A stretch of 64,000 nt of DNA from Arthrospiribacter ruber (GTDB lineage Bacteria; Bacteroidota; Bacteroidia; Cytophagales; Cyclobacteriaceae): contig NZ_RPHB01000007.1 of assembly GCF_019343195.1 (NCBI RefSeq), forward strand, positions 62,001-126,000, given 5' to 3'. The position numbers were made by a program, and so were the translations under genes. The stretch's first letter is position 1; every line of letters starts with the position of its first letter. The notes beneath the pieces were generated by a model that saw only the letters and a list, made by a program, of their open reading frames with translations, had not been told where the DNA came from and searched no databases. Of this stretch, positions 9,496 through 19,512 are shown piece by piece.

Positions 9496-10539
9496 TTATC
9501 CTATTGATTTTTTGAATGGAATCCTTCTGCCTTCATGATGGCTTTGAAAAGCCGCCTCAATGATTTCCAAAACGGTAATGGCCTCATCTATGGTCACCCT
9601 CAGCGTATGCTTTTGGATGATGGCATCCGCCACATTTTGATAAAAAAGCCTGTAATCTCCTCTTTCGGTTTCAAAAGCCATTGAGGTGTGTTCCAAATGT
9701 AATTCTCCCCAGGCTTCGGCATTTTCCAAGCCCCAATTAGGTCCTTCTGGCATTTCCCCTGCTTTAAAAGCCTTTTCCTGAACATCCAGACCAAATTTGA
9801 TATAGGACCCTTTTTCTCCCAAAAGCAAAAATCTCGGCAAAGGAGCTTTGACCAATACACTGGCTGTCAAACGGGCCTTTACATTGCCAAACATCAGGGA
9901 AATATCGAAGAAATCGTCCGCCACCGCGCCGGATCTTTGGCTTAGAATTTCGGCGTACACCCAATCCGGTTTCCCAAAAAGCATTACAGCCTGATCAATG
10001 AGGTGCGTTCCCAGGTCATAGGTTATCCCATTGCCAGGCACGTCCTTTTCCCTCCAATTGTCGGCCAAAGCTGGCCTAAACCTGTCAAAGTGGGATTCGA
10101 AATGAACTATTCTGCCCAGACTCTCTTCAGCAAGCAACCTTTGTATGGTCCTGATATCACCATCCCATCTCCTGTTTTGAAAAACTGAAAGAACAAGCCC
10201 CCTTTCCTCTGCAATTTTTTTCAATTCCCTTGCTTCCCGGGCATGTATGGTAACAGGCTTGTCTACCACTACATGCTTACCTGCTTCCAGTGCCATCTTG
10301 GCCTGAGGGAAGTGAAATTCATTGGGCGTCACTATCACAATAAGGTCCGCATCACCTGCCTCCAGCAAATCTTCCAGGCTTCGGTAAATGGTTATGTCTG
10401 GATATTTCTCCTTGGATTTCTCTTGATTTCGCTCCACTACCGCCACCAAATCAAGGTTTGGACAGACGGTGATCAATGGTGCATGCATCTTTTCTCCCAC
10501 TGAGCCATAACCCACCAGGGCAGTTCTTATTTTTTGCAT
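9496..10539 (-). CDS. Gfo/Idh/MocA family oxidoreductase
   Basis: A predicted NAD(P)-dependent sugar or polyol dehydrogenase of 347 residues. The N-terminal Rossmann fold starts KIRTALVGYGSVGEKMHAP. It is followed by the conserved VTPNEFHFPQAKMALEAGKHVVVDKPVT block, whose EKP-like lysine is characteristic of the family. The C-terminal beta-sheet domain contains GNGITYDLGTHLIDQ. The start at MQKIRTAL was chosen because the longer frame would overlap the upstream slyD gene. With the stop of slyD only 13 bases before this start, the two are probably in one operon. The substrate cannot be predicted. Confidence 0.85.
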   Translation of the reverse strand: MQKIRTALVGYGSVGEKMHAPLITVCPNLDLVAVVERNQEKSKEKYPDITIYRSLEDLLEAGDADLIVIVTPNEFHFPQAKMALEAGKHVVVDKPVTIHAREARELKKIAEERGLVLSVFQNRRWDGDIRTIQRLLAEESLGRIVHFESHFDRFRPALADNWREKDVPGNGITYDLGTHLIDQAVMLFGKPDWVYAEILSQRSGAVADDFFDISLMFGNVKARLTASVLVKAPLPRFLLLGEKGSYIKFGLDVQEKAFKAGEMPEGPNWGLENAEAWGELHLEHTSMAFETERGDYRLFYQNVADAIIQKHTLRVTIDEAITVLEIIEAAFQSHHEGRRIPFKKSIG

Positions 10540-10552
10540 CTTATCAGAATTT

Positions 10553-11065
10553 TCAATGATGATGTCCTCCAGGACCATGAACATGGCCATGTTCTATTTC
10601 TTCGGGATCTGCATCCCGGATAGAAACAATTTCTCCCTTAAAAAGCAGGTCAAACCCGGCTAAAGGCGGATTGAAGTCCATGTGTACACCTTTATAGTCA
10701 ATTTTCAATATTTCTCCACGGAATTGATTCCCCTGATCGTCCTGCATGGGAATTACATTCCCTACCTTGAGCATCTCTTTTTGTTTTTTGCCATCTTCTT
10801 TGAAATTTGACTTGGGAAGAATGACTTTTTTACTTTCATCATAATCTCCGTAGCCATTTTCAAAGTCTATGAAAACTTCAAAGGTATCTCCCACCTCCTT
10901 GTCTTCGAGGGCTTTTTCCAGTAGGGGAAAAACACTTCCCGCGCCAAAAAGGAAGAAAAACGGCTCTGACTTTTCGACTTTTTCAAAAAATTCCATTCCG
11001 GATTCCCCGTCATCCACATGCAGCTCATAGGCAAGCCCTATAACTTTATTTTTGGTAATCTTCAT
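10553..11065 (-). CDS. FKBP-type peptidyl-prolyl cis-trans isomerase, SlyD-like
   Basis: The protein combines a proline isomerase with a chaperone flap domain and assists cytoplasmic protein folding. The 170 residues show the SlyD order: an FKBP half-domain with LFGAGSVFPLLEKALEDKEVGD, an insert-in-flap chaperone domain around residues 80-125, then the rest of the FKBP fold with FNPPLAGFDLLF. The C-terminus is histidine-rich (HGHVHGPGGHHH), as in the metal-binding tail of SlyD, so nickel or zinc binding is plausible. It precedes the oxidoreductase gene with a 13-base gap. Confidence 0.88.
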   Translation of the reverse strand: MKITKNKVIGLAYELHVDDGESGMEFFEKVEKSEPFFFLFGAGSVFPLLEKALEDKEVGDTFEVFIDFENGYGDYDESKKVILPKSNFKEDGKKQKEMLKVGNVIPMQDDQGNQFRGEILKIDYKGVHMDFNPPLAGFDLLFKGEIVSIRDADPEEIEHGHVHGPGGHHH

Positions 11066-11240
11066 AGTAATGATTGTTGACTTTCTTTTTCAAAGAAAAT
11101 AAAAACCTTTGGGAAAATGGATTTTTGACGGTGCAATTGATAAAAATAAAATAGGAATACCCGGATCTTTGCACGTTGAACTTTAAGAACCAAACCCTCT
11201 ACTTTACTTCTAACTGTAAATTGAAACTTTGGAGGGTGGG

Positions 11241-11376
11241 AAGAATTTCGACCGGGCCAGCGCAGGCCTTGAGCGTGGATAGAGCCTGTCCCGATTTTTT
11301 TCGGGAATTCGAAATTCTTGATTTTTTGGCTACTTTTTCATCAAAGCCTGTCCCGAAAATCGGGAGAAAAAGTAGC
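11241..11376. repeat. Compound inverted-repeat element
   Basis: Two adjacent nested hairpins. The first has arms AAGAATTTCGA (11241-11251) and TCGAAATTCTT (11309-11319), enclosing CCCGA/TCGGG at 11290-11305. The second has arms GCTACTTTTTC (11329-11339) and GAAAAAGTAGC (11366-11376), enclosing CCCGA/TCGGG at 11352-11364. The phrase AGCCTGTCCCGA occurs in both halves. This resembles a REP- or MITE-like intergenic element. Confidence 0.6.
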
Positions 11377-11638
11377 TTTATAATCAACTTTTGATTAGAA
11401 TTTAGCAAAAAGAACTGGTTCAAAACGATAATTGGCTACGTGCAATTAAGCAGATACTCCTAAAATATAGATATACTAAATGATACCACTAACCAATTTA
11501 AATAAGGACCTAAATTAACCCGATACTAATAGAAATTGGCTAAATATCAACAATTTACTCTGTTGTGAAGATTTTTTGGTCAGACCAAACCGGTTCCTTC
11601 AATCAAGGATGTAAATACTCCAGCACAATGCTACCTTA

Positions 11639-11660
11639 GCGCAAGTCTTCAGACTTGTGC
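11639..11660. repeat. REP-like palindrome
   Basis: A 10-bp stem, GCGCAAGTCT with AGACTTGTGC and a two-base loop. A related motif, AAGTCTGAAGACTT, appears about 90 bases further on, near 11742. Confidence 0.45.
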
Positions 11661-11884
11661 TTCCTATCTTGATGTCTCTGGACTTCTTGTTCTAGTTTCC
11701 TACCAATATTCAATCCGTTTTTTTGAAATGTTAATTAGGTCCAAGTCTGAAGACTTTGAACCAGGGACACAGTAAACTCGAACTAGGGATATTGATAAAC
11801 TTGTACCATGTCTACGACAGACCTGAACCAAGGAGGTATACGCTAAAACTTCCCAACAAATTATCAAATGAAATGTTGATTGGG

Positions 11885-11892
11885 TAACTTTG
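11885..11892 (+). promoter_or_regulatory. Probable uvrA -7 element
   Basis: TAACTTTG is an exact match to the Bacteroidota -7 consensus TAnnTTTG and ends only six bases before the uvrA ATG. If used, the mRNA would be leaderless or nearly so. No clear -33 TTTG was found. Confidence 0.4.
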
Positions 11893-11898
11893 CCATTT

Positions 11899-14715
11899 AT
11901 GAGTGAACGCGCAGCCACAATTTCCGAATCCATAGATCAGCTTGATCCCAAGGAATATATCATTATCAAAAATGCCCGGGTCAATAACCTCAAAAACCTC
12001 AGTGTAGCCATACCCAGAAACAAACTGGTGGTCATCACAGGGCTATCAGGTTCGGGAAAATCGTCCCTTGCATTCGACACCTTGTTTGCCGAAGGACAAC
12101 GCATGTACGTGGAAAGCCTCAGTTCCTACGCCAGACAGTTTTTGGGCCGAATGGAAAAGCCGGAAGTGGAATATATCAAAGGAGTCTCCCCTGCTATCGC
12201 CATTCAGCAAAAGGTATCCACCAAAAATCCCCGGTCGACGGTAGGAACCACCACAGAAATATATGATTACCTCAAGCTTCTTTTTTCAAGAATAGGAAAA
12301 ACCATCTCCCCCATCAGTGGAGAGGAAGTGAAGCACCATACCGTCACCGATGTGGTGGACTACATCCATTCTTTTGAGGAGGGAGACAGGGTGATGATTT
12401 CCTGTCCGCTTCATTTACAAAATGACCGAAACAGAAAACAAGAGCTTGACCTTTTACTTCAAAAAGGTTTTACGAGGGTGCTGGTAAATGCTGAGGTGTA
12501 CTTTGTGGAAGATCTGGTAAATGAAAAAACCCTGCCCAAAGGCGAATATGAAATTCTCATTGACCGTGCCACGGTCCAAAAGGAAGATGAAGACAATCAG
12601 TTCAGGATATCGGATTCGGTACAGACTGCCTTTTTTGAGGGGCATGGAGAATGTACCGTGCTCATTCCTGACAAAACCAAGAGAACCTTTTCGGACCGTT
12701 TTGAGCTTGATGGAATGAGTTTCGAACTTCCATCAGTCAACTTTTTCAGCTTCAACAATCCCTATGGCGCATGTAAAACCTGTGAAGGATTCGGATCGGT
12801 TTTGGGCATTGATCCCGACCTCGTAATCCCTGATAAAAGCCTTTCTGTCTACGAAGGCGCCATTGCTCCGTGGAGAGGAGAAACTACCGGAAAATGGCTG
12901 GAACCTTTAGTCAAGAAAGGAATTTATTTTGACTTCCCTATTCACAGAGCTTATGAGGACCTATCAGAAAAAGAAAAAGCATTGCTATGGACTGGAAATG
13001 AATACTTCAAAGGACTGAATGATTTCTTTGCGGATATAGAATCCAAAACGCACAAGATCCAATACAGGGTCATGCTGTCCAGATTCAGGGGAAGGACAAC
13101 CTGCCCTGACTGTAAAGGTACTCGGCTTCGAAAAGACGCTTCTTATGTAAAAATAGCAGAGAAATCAATTACCGATATCGTCCTGATGCCCATAGGGAAA
13201 GCCTTGGACTTTTTTCAGCAGATCAAACTTTCCGAGGGAGAGCTTAAGGTGGCCAACCGTCTTTTGAAAGAAATCCTTAACCGGCTGGAATACATTGACA
13301 AGGTGGGCCTGGGATACCTGACACTCAACAGACTCACCTCCACATTATCAGGCGGGGAGTTTCAAAGGATCAAATTGGCCACATCATTGGGTTCTGCCCT
13401 GGTGGGTTCCATGTATATTTTGGACGAACCCAGTATCGGACTTCACCCCCGTGACTCTGAAAGACTGATAGAGGTATTGAAAACCCTAAGAGATCTCGGC
13501 AACACCGTAATTGTGGTAGAGCATGAAGAAAAAATCATGAAGGCAGCCGATCAGATCATCGATATTGGACCTGATGCGGGTGTTTTGGGCGGAGAGCTGG
13601 TATTTCAGGGAGACTTGAATGAATTGATTATTCATGGAAAAAGCCATACTGCACGGTACCTCAAAGGAGAAGAAAAAATCCAGGTAAAAGAGAGGAACAG
13701 AAAATGGAAAGACTACATAATGGTCAAGGGTGCCAGAGAAAACAACCTGAAAAACCTATCTGTGAAATTTCCTCTTCATACGCTTACCGTGGTGACAGGA
13801 GTCAGCGGCTCCGGTAAATCCACCTTGATCAAAAAAGTACTTTATCCTGCTTTGGGAAAGACTTTGGGCACGGTGATAGACGAGAGCGGCAAATTTGATA
13901 AAATTGAGGGGGACTATAAATCGGTAAGTCAGGTGGAGTTTGTGGACCAAAATCCCATCGGTAAATCTTCCAGGTCCAATCCTGTCACCTATGTCAAAGC
14001 TTATGACGCCATAAGGTCGCTGTATTCGGATCAAGGGCTTGCAAAACAAAGGGGGTACAAACCGGCATTTTTCAGCTTCAACGTAGATGGAGGAAGGTGT
14101 GAATCCTGTCAGGGAGAGGGCACAGTAACGGTAGAGATGCAGTTTATGGCCGATATTCACCTGACCTGCGAATCCTGTAAAGGGAAGCGCTTCAAAAATG
14201 AGATCCTGGATGTAAAGTATAAGGACAAGGACATTTCCGACATTTTGGACATGACCATCGATGAAGCCATGGACTTTTTCGAAGGCAAGACCCAGATCAT
14301 CAATAAGCTTCAGCCCCTTCAGGAGGTAGGGCTCGGTTACATTGGCATGGGCCAATCTTCCAATACCCTTTCTGGCGGAGAAGCCCAAAGGGTCAAATTG
14401 GCTTCCTTTTTAGGAAAAGGAGGAACCAAAGCAAGCGACCATATCCTATTTATATTTGATGAACCTACCACAGGACTTCATTTTCATGATATCCGTAAAC
14501 TTCTGCACAGCATCAATGCACTTATCGAGCAGGGACATTCTGTGATCATCATAGAGCACAATACAGAAGTCATCAAAGCAGCCGACTGGGTAATTGACCT
14601 TGGCCCTGAGGGAGGAGAAAGCGGAGGAAATATTACCTTTGAGGGAACACCGGAAGCATTGATGGAGGTGCAGGACAATCATACTGCCAAATACCTCAAA
14701 GAAAGCTTCCAATAA
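11899..14715 (+). CDS. uvrA: Excinuclease ABC subunit A
   Basis: UvrA is the damage-recognition ATPase of nucleotide excision repair; it loads UvrB on distorted DNA. The 938-residue protein has two ABC ATPase modules: Walker [13 protein letters not shown] near residue 51 and [13 protein letters not shown] near residue 635. Each module has a signature ([12 protein letters not shown] and [12 protein letters not shown]). The zinc-finger cysteines are in place as CKTCEGFG with CPDCKGTR, and CESCQGEG with CESCKGKR. The ATG at 11899 was chosen over the in-frame TTG three codons earlier. A TRIC-type channel gene follows after 14 bases. Confidence 0.97.
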   Translation: MSERAATISESIDQLDPKEYIIIKNARVNNLKNLSVAIPRNKLVVITGLSGSGKSSLAFDTLFAEGQRMYVESLSSYARQFLGRMEKPEVEYIKGVSPAIAIQQKVSTKNPRSTVGTTTEIYDYLKLLFSRIGKTISPISGEEVKHHTVTDVVDYIHSFEEGDRVMISCPLHLQNDRNRKQELDLLLQKGFTRVLVNAEVYFVEDLVNEKTLPKGEYEILIDRATVQKEDEDNQFRISDSVQTAFFEGHGECTVLIPDKTKRTFSDRFELDGMSFELPSVNFFSFNNPYGACKTCEGFGSVLGIDPDLVIPDKSLSVYEGAIAPWRGETTGKWLEPLVKKGIYFDFPIHRAYEDLSEKEKALLWTGNEYFKGLNDFFADIESKTHKIQYRVMLSRFRGRTTCPDCKGTRLRKDASYVKIAEKSITDIVLMPIGKALDFFQQIKLSEGELKVANRLLKEILNRLEYIDKVGLGYLTLNRLTSTLSGGEFQRIKLATSLGSALVGSMYILDEPSIGLHPRDSERLIEVLKTLRDLGNTVIVVEHEEKIMKAADQIIDIGPDAGVLGGELVFQGDLNELIIHGKSHTARYLKGEEKIQVKERNRKWKDYIMVKGARENNLKNLSVKFPLHTLTVVTGVSGSGKSTLIKKVLYPALGKTLGTVIDESGKFDKIEGDYKSVSQVEFVDQNPIGKSSRSNPVTYVKAYDAIRSLYSDQGLAKQRGYKPAFFSFNVDGGRCESCQGEGTVTVEMQFMADIHLTCESCKGKRFKNEILDVKYKDKDISDILDMTIDEAMDFFEGKTQIINKLQPLQEVGLGYIGMGQSSNTLSGGEAQRVKLASFLGKGGTKASDHILFIFDEPTTGLHFHDIRKLLHSINALIEQGHSVIIIEHNTEVIKAADWVIDLGPEGGESGGNITFEGTPEALMEVQDNHTAKYLKESFQ

Positions 14716-14729
14716 ACCTTTATGCTATA

Positions 14730-15332
14730 ATGGATATCCAATACCCACTCGAACTGGTCGGTACTTTTGTTTTCGCAATTTCCGGAGCCTTGGCGGTGAG
14801 GGATAGAGAACATGACCTATTTGGAGCTGGGTTTACCGGGTTTATCACAGCAATAGGAGGAGGTAGCTTGAGGGATATTTTACTGGGAGCCTATCCACTG
14901 GTATGGATCGGTGATGTCAATTTCCTCTATGCCATATTTGCTGGCATCCTTCTGGCTTTCATTTTCCCTTCCGCTTTATTGAAACTCCGAAAGACCATGT
15001 TTCTTTTCGACACTTTGGGAATTGGTTTTTTTACTGTTTTGGGGGTAGAAAAAGCCATGAGTCTCGGAGTAAGGCCTGAGATCGCTGCCATTATGGGAAT
15101 GTTTTCGGCAGTCATGGGAGGGGTGATCAGGGACACTCTGACCAATGAAATCCCCATTCTTTTCCGTAAGGAAATTTATGCTTCAGCCTGCTTGGCAGGT
15201 GCCATTCTATACCTGGTTCTGAACTATTTTGGATTGGCCAGAGACTACAACATGTTGATTTCTATATCCACTGTGATCAGCATACGTCTGATTGCAGTCC
15301 GGTACAAGCTCAGTCTGCCCCGCTTGGATTAA
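14730..15332 (+). CDS. TRIC-type cation channel family protein (UPF0126/YicG-like)
   Basis: The 200-residue membrane protein consists of two similar halves with about seven transmembrane helices. Both halves carry the glycine-rich kinked helix typical of the family, seen as AIGGGSLRDILLG and MGGVIRDTLTNEIP. Prokaryotic relatives of animal TRIC proteins form trimeric monovalent cation channels, but the physiological role in bacteria is not settled. It begins 14 bases after uvrA and may be transcribed with it, though there is no evident functional link to DNA repair. Confidence 0.85.
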   Translation: MDIQYPLELVGTFVFAISGALAVRDREHDLFGAGFTGFITAIGGGSLRDILLGAYPLVWIGDVNFLYAIFAGILLAFIFPSALLKLRKTMFLFDTLGIGFFTVLGVEKAMSLGVRPEIAAIMGMFSAVMGGVIRDTLTNEIPILFRKEIYASACLAGAILYLVLNYFGLARDYNMLISISTVISIRLIAVRYKLSLPRLD

Positions 15333-15621
15333 GCCAGTTTTTGAATTCTTTGGAATATTTGGATGGAAAATGAGATAAGCATTTTATTCAGTCTTCTTGG
15401 TTCAAATTGGTTTTTATAGCTTGTAAATTGAGCCCAACATGATTGAATTTAAAGAGTACCTCCTTTTGCCAATTAATCAATTGGATAATCCATTGTTTAA
15501 AACTAATTTTGAGCACCTAATAAAATCCGAAATGAAATCGCGCAAATGGCCAATCTCACTAGCCGTGATAATGATCTGAGATGCGAGATTCCATGTGGCC
15601 ACTGAAGAACAATAAAAACAC
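15333..15621. other. Intergenic region before glyA
   Basis: About 290 bases holding the presumed glyA promoter. A 60-codon reading frame on the minus strand lacks protein-like features and was not accepted. No RNA structure is obvious. Confidence 0.4.
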
Positions 15622-16890
15622 ATGAAAAGAGACCAAGTCATTTTTGACCTTATAGCCAAAGAAGAAAACCGTCAAAAAACAGGAATTGAGCTGATCGCTT
15701 CAGAGAATTTCACCAGCAAGCAGGTAATGGAAGCAGCAGGATCGGTACTGACCAACAAGTATGCTGAAGGATTACCTAATAAGAGGTATTACGGAGGTTG
15801 TGAAGTAGTAGATGAAATCGAGCAATTGGCGATAGATAGGGCAAAAGAGCTTTTCGGTGCAAACTGGGCCAATGTGCAGCCACATTCAGGTGCCCAGGCC
15901 AATGCAGCAGTATTCCTTGCCTGCCTCAATGCAGGAGACCCTATTCTAGGTTTTGACCTTTCTCATGGAGGACACCTTACACATGGTAGCCCGGTGAATT
16001 TTTCCGGAAAACTTTACCAACCGCATTTTTACGGTGTGGAAGAAGAAACAGGTCTCATCGATTATGATAAAGTAGAAGCAAAAGCACTTGAAGTAAAACC
16101 TAAGCTATTGATTTGTGGTGCATCGGCATACAGCAGAGATTGGGATTATGAAAGGCTTAGAGATATTGCAGATCAGGTTGGTGCCATTTTATTGGCCGAT
16201 ATCTCCCACCCTTCCGGTCTAATTGCAAAAGGTCTTTTGAACGACCCATTGGAATATTGTCATGTTGTGACCACTACTACTCACAAAACTTTGAGAGGAC
16301 CTAGAGGTGGCTTGATTTTGATGAGAGAAGATTTTGACAATCCTTTCGGTCTGAAAACTCCAAAAGGAGAACTGAGAAAGATGTCCTCGCTATTGGATTC
16401 AGGAGTATTCCCAGGAACTCAGGGAGGTCCTTTGGAACATATCATCGCAGCAAAAGCTGTAGCCTTTCAAGAAGCACTATCCGATGAATACATGGAATAT
16501 GTGCTCCAAGTGAAAAAGAACGCTTCTGTCATGGCAGAAGAGTTTGTGAGCCTGGGCTATAAACTGATTTCCGGCGGGACAGACAATCACCTCATGCTGA
16601 TTGACCTTAGAAACAAAGACATTACCGGTAAACTCGCAGAGGAAACACTCGGTAAAGTTGACATTACCATCAACAAAAACATGGTTCCTTTCGACACAAG
16701 ATCTCCTTTTGTCACCTCAGGTATGAGGGTAGGTACAGCCGCAGTCACCACAAGAGGATTGAATGAAGTAGACATGAAAAAAATTGTCGGCTTTATAGAC
16801 AAAGCCCTGAGCAACCATGACAATGAATCCACACTTGCCGAAATCAAAAAAGAGGTAAATGACTGGATGGTTCAATTTCCATTGTATTAA
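15622..16890 (+). CDS. glyA: Serine hydroxymethyltransferase
   Basis: The PLP enzyme interconverts serine and glycine while charging tetrahydrofolate with a one-carbon unit. The 422-residue protein is of usual length and has the PLP lysine Lys222 in [14 protein letters not shown]. The N-terminal [17 protein letters not shown] and DISHPSGL blocks are also conserved. The ATG at 15622 is followed directly by family-like sequence. The next gene, tatC, starts 15 bases after its stop and rpiB overlaps tatC, so glyA-tatC-rpiB is likely one transcription unit ending at the terminator near 18200. Confidence 0.96.
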   Translation: MKRDQVIFDLIAKEENRQKTGIELIASENFTSKQVMEAAGSVLTNKYAEGLPNKRYYGGCEVVDEIEQLAIDRAKELFGANWANVQPHSGAQANAAVFLACLNAGDPILGFDLSHGGHLTHGSPVNFSGKLYQPHFYGVEEETGLIDYDKVEAKALEVKPKLLICGASAYSRDWDYERLRDIADQVGAILLADISHPSGLIAKGLLNDPLEYCHVVTTTTHKTLRGPRGGLILMREDFDNPFGLKTPKGELRKMSSLLDSGVFPGTQGGPLEHIIAAKAVAFQEALSDEYMEYVLQVKKNASVMAEEFVSLGYKLISGGTDNHLMLIDLRNKDITGKLAEETLGKVDITINKNMVPFDTRSPFVTSGMRVGTAAVTTRGLNEVDMKKIVGFIDKALSNHDNESTLAEIKKEVNDWMVQFPLY

Positions 16891-16905
16891 AAATATCCCT
16901 AAAGC

Positions 16906-17766
16906 GTGGCCTTAGATCAGTATAGAGAAGAAGAGGAAGAAGAGGGCATGTCCTTTTTGGACCATTTGGAGCAATTGCGTTGGCATCTTCTGCGCTCCGT
17001 GGCAGCCGTATTGATATTTACAGTAGCGGCATTCCTAGCCAAAAGCATCGTGTTTGGAAAGGTAATCTTAGGTCCTTCCCGGGTAGACTTTGTCACTTAT
17101 AGGTTGTTGTGTCAGATTGCTGATGCACTTTCCACACCTGTATTGTGCATAGATACTTTGCCCTTTACCATTCAAAGTAGACAGATGACCGGGCAATTTT
17201 CCATGCACCTGACATCCTCTATGGTGGTGGGATTGATTGCTGCTTTCCCCTACCTCTTTTATGAAGTTTGGAAATTCATCAGCCCTGGACTTTATTCCAA
17301 AGAACGGCAGGCGGCACGTGGTGCTGTTTTCTTTGTCAGTCTACTGTTTTTCATGGGTGCATCCTTTGGCTATTTTATATTGGCACCCCTTTCTATCAAC
17401 TTCCTTTCCAATTACCAGCTGGACCCAAGCATTCTGAATGAATTTGATATTACTTCTTATGTGACTACCTTGTCCATGTTGGTTTTGGCATCTGCCATTA
17501 TGTTCCAGCTTCCTGTGGTCATTTATTTCCTGTCTATGTCAGGTCTGGTGACCGCAGCGATGCTGAAAGCTTACAGGAGGCATGCCATTGTTTCGATCCT
17601 TATCCTGGCTGCTGTCATTACCCCGCCGGATGTCATTTCGCAGGTTCTAATTGCTATGCCAATATTGGTACTGTATGAGGCCGGAATACAGATCGCAAAA
17701 AGACTGGAACGAAAAAAAGAAAAACAAGAATTGGAGGACAGACTTAAATACCAAGACGATGAGTAA
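16906..17766 (+). CDS. tatC: Sec-independent protein translocase subunit TatC
   Basis: TatC is the membrane core of the twin-arginine translocase; it binds the RR signal peptide of folded exported proteins. The 286-residue protein shows six hydrophobic helices and the N-terminal MSFLDHLEQLRWHLLRS motif, with the family's conserved acidic/arginine cluster. It has an acidic N-terminal extension before that motif and a charged C-terminal tail. The start used is GTG at 16906; an ATG at the MSFLDHL segment is an alternative. No tatA-like gene is present in the window. Its last eight bases overlap rpiB. Confidence 0.93.
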   Translation: MALDQYREEEEEEGMSFLDHLEQLRWHLLRSVAAVLIFTVAAFLAKSIVFGKVILGPSRVDFVTYRLLCQIADALSTPVLCIDTLPFTIQSRQMTGQFSMHLTSSMVVGLIAAFPYLFYEVWKFISPGLYSKERQAARGAVFFVSLLFFMGASFGYFILAPLSINFLSNYQLDPSILNEFDITSYVTTLSMLVLASAIMFQLPVVIYFLSMSGLVTAAMLKAYRRHAIVSILILAAVITPPDVISQVLIAMPILVLYEAGIQIAKRLERKKEKQELEDRLKYQDDE

Positions 17767-18196
17767 GAAAATTGCTGTAGGTGGCGACCATGCCGGATTT
17801 GATTACAAAGTTAAATTGATCCAAAAACTGGAATCCGAAGGTTACGAAGTCACTGACTTTGGACCTTTCACTGATGATTCTGTAGACTATCCCGATCATG
17901 TGCATCCACTTTGTGAAGCCATAGAAAAAGGAGAGCAAGAAAAAGGAATTTTGATCTGTGGTTCGGGAAATGGTGTAGCCATCACAGCCAATAAACATCA
18001 GGGTATACGTGCAGCACTTTGCTGGAATGAAGAGCTTGCTGCTTTATCCAGACAACACAATGATGCCAATGTGCTTGCACTTCCGGCAAGATTTGTCCCA
18101 TATCATTTGGCAGAAGATATGTCAATGATCTTCCTCGAAACAGATTTTGAAGGAGGACGCCACATGAACCGGGTAGAAAAAATCGCTTGTAAATAA
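17759..18196 (+). CDS. rpiB: Ribose 5-phosphate isomerase B
   Basis: The enzyme interconverts ribose 5-phosphate and ribulose 5-phosphate in the pentose phosphate pathway. The 145-residue protein begins SKKIAVGGDHAGFDYK and carries the active-site cysteine in LICGSGNG (Cys67), together with the NKHQGIRAALCW and HNDANVLALPAR blocks, all diagnostic. The frame is open further upstream, but the ATG at 17759 is the only sensible start. It overlaps the tatC stop by eight bases, which suggests translational coupling. A strong terminator follows directly. Confidence 0.95.
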   Translation: MSKKIAVGGDHAGFDYKVKLIQKLESEGYEVTDFGPFTDDSVDYPDHVHPLCEAIEKGEQEKGILICGSGNGVAITANKHQGIRAALCWNEELAALSRQHNDANVLALPARFVPYHLAEDMSMIFLETDFEGGRHMNRVEKIACK

Positions 18197-18199
18197 TAA

Positions 18200-18230
18200 A
18201 ATCCGGGAGGTACCTCTCCCGGATTTTTTA
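18200..18230 (+). terminator. Rho-independent terminator of glyA-tatC-rpiB
   Basis: A GC-rich stem ATCCGGGAG with CTCCCGGAT around a short loop, followed by six T residues, three bases after the rpiB stop. Confidence 0.85.
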
Positions 18231-18315
18231 TAGCCACTTTTTAACAAGATGAACTGATCGGGGATAATAAAACCTCAAATACTTCCCATTTCCCAAAGTA
18301 CTCATATCCCCAACC

Positions 18316-19317
18316 TTATAAATCTACTTTCTGAAAATCCAGATAATCTTTGCTGAGCCATTTTTCTTCAAAGCCGATCTTGCACCAACCTCCATTTTCT
18401 TCCAAAATAAACACCTCTTCCCCTCTAGGCAGATTTCCTTCTACCGCAAACTCGGTTCCTGGACCTGACCTTACTCTTAAAACATTGGCATTGACTGTTG
18501 CTCTTTTAACTTCCCGTGTATACCTCTCAGAAACCCAGTGCTCCTGGGAATTGGATATTTTCAACCAGCCATCCGTCTTACCATATACCCTTAGAATGGA
18601 CCCAAGTTCAGCAGCATCCCTTCCAATCACCAAAGGTGCTCTACCATGGGGCTGTGACCTGATGTTGAGTCTATTGGCGGTGACAATGACATATTTGATA
18701 AAAGGGTTTTTGGTTTTCACCACATCAAAATCCCCTAACTGTTGTCTGATTAAAGGCAAGAAATGCTCTTCACAATCTTCCACCTTATTCCCTCCAAAAA
18801 AATCCGTCCCAGGACAGGATTTGTTATTCCTGCTTCCGTTATTTCTATGTCCCGTACCCAATTCAAACCAATGGTGATAAATGATTGCATTGTGGTTCAC
18901 CGGGAGATTAAACCTCCTGCACAGGGCCGCTGTCATCCTGATGATCGCTTCCTTCTGCTCCTCCATCATGGTATCGCCGCCTTTATCAAAATTACCTACA
19001 TGCTCTAAGCAAACCGAGTTGGCATTGTGTCCAGTGATGCAGGCAGGAACCCGCTCGAGTGGTCTTCCAGAGACAATCATTCCATCGGGAAATACAGAAA
19101 AATGTTGCCCAATGTCCGCCCAGCCATTGACCCCAACATGGTGGTTTTTCATGGCCAGTTGCCTTTCGAAATGATTCGATCCATTGAAATGGGAATAATT
19201 CGGTATCCAGGTGTGATGCTGCTGCACATTGAGAATAGTCCTGGCTACCCGCTGCTGCCCAAGCCATTGCTCAAATTCATCAATTTTCATTTTGACAAAG
19301 CCAAATCTGGTTTCCAT
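18316..19317 (-). CDS. N-acetylmuramoyl-L-alanine amidase with C-terminal SH3-like domains
   Basis: A predicted zinc amidase of the amidase_2/PGRP fold that would cut the bond between muramic acid and the stem peptide. In the 333-residue protein the amidase domain spans about residues 25-200. Candidate zinc ligands are His34/His35 in QHHTW, the histidine pair in YHHWF near 149, and Cys168 in SCPGTDFF. Residues 208-330 form two bacterial SH3-like repeats (NRLNIRSQP and NVLRVRSGPG), which usually bind cell wall. There is no evident signal peptide, so the export route or target is unclear. Confidence 0.85.
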   Translation of the reverse strand: METRFGFVKMKIDEFEQWLGQQRVARTILNVQQHHTWIPNYSHFNGSNHFERQLAMKNHHVGVNGWADIGQHFSVFPDGMIVSGRPLERVPACITGHNANSVCLEHVGNFDKGGDTMMEEQKEAIIRMTAALCRRFNLPVNHNAIIYHHWFELGTGHRNNGSRNNKSCPGTDFFGGNKVEDCEEHFLPLIRQQLGDFDVVKTKNPFIKYVIVTANRLNIRSQPHGRAPLVIGRDAAELGSILRVYGKTDGWLKISNSQEHWVSERYTREVKRATVNANVLRVRSGPGTEFAVEGNLPRGEEVFILEENGGWCKIGFEEKWLSKDYLDFQKVDL

Positions 19318-19512
19318 GTGATGTTTGTTTTTGAGTTAAAAATCTGACCAAATGTGTTGGCAAGGACAGTTTTTATCTGCTTTTGAAAACATTCATAGTA
19401 CCGCTGTAAAACCGGAAATAAAAAGGCAGTCCATAACCGGACTTAAATTAAACATATGCACCTCAATTTCAAAGTGATATGCAATTTTCATCATACCCCA
19501 AGTCAACAAAAA

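Larger units (their letters stand above)
11066..11898. other. Gene-free divergent region between slyD and uvrA, rich in palindromes
   Basis: About 830 bases with no convincing gene. The part near slyD should hold its promoter. Bases 11241-11376 and 11639-11660 form palindromic repeats, described separately. Small reading frames here translate the repeats and have no protein-like features. The final bases carry the uvrA promoter element. Confidence 0.6.

Noticed and set aside
11199-11423. Small frames on both strands in the slyD-uvrA gap
   Set aside because: They translate palindromic repeats and look like no known protein.
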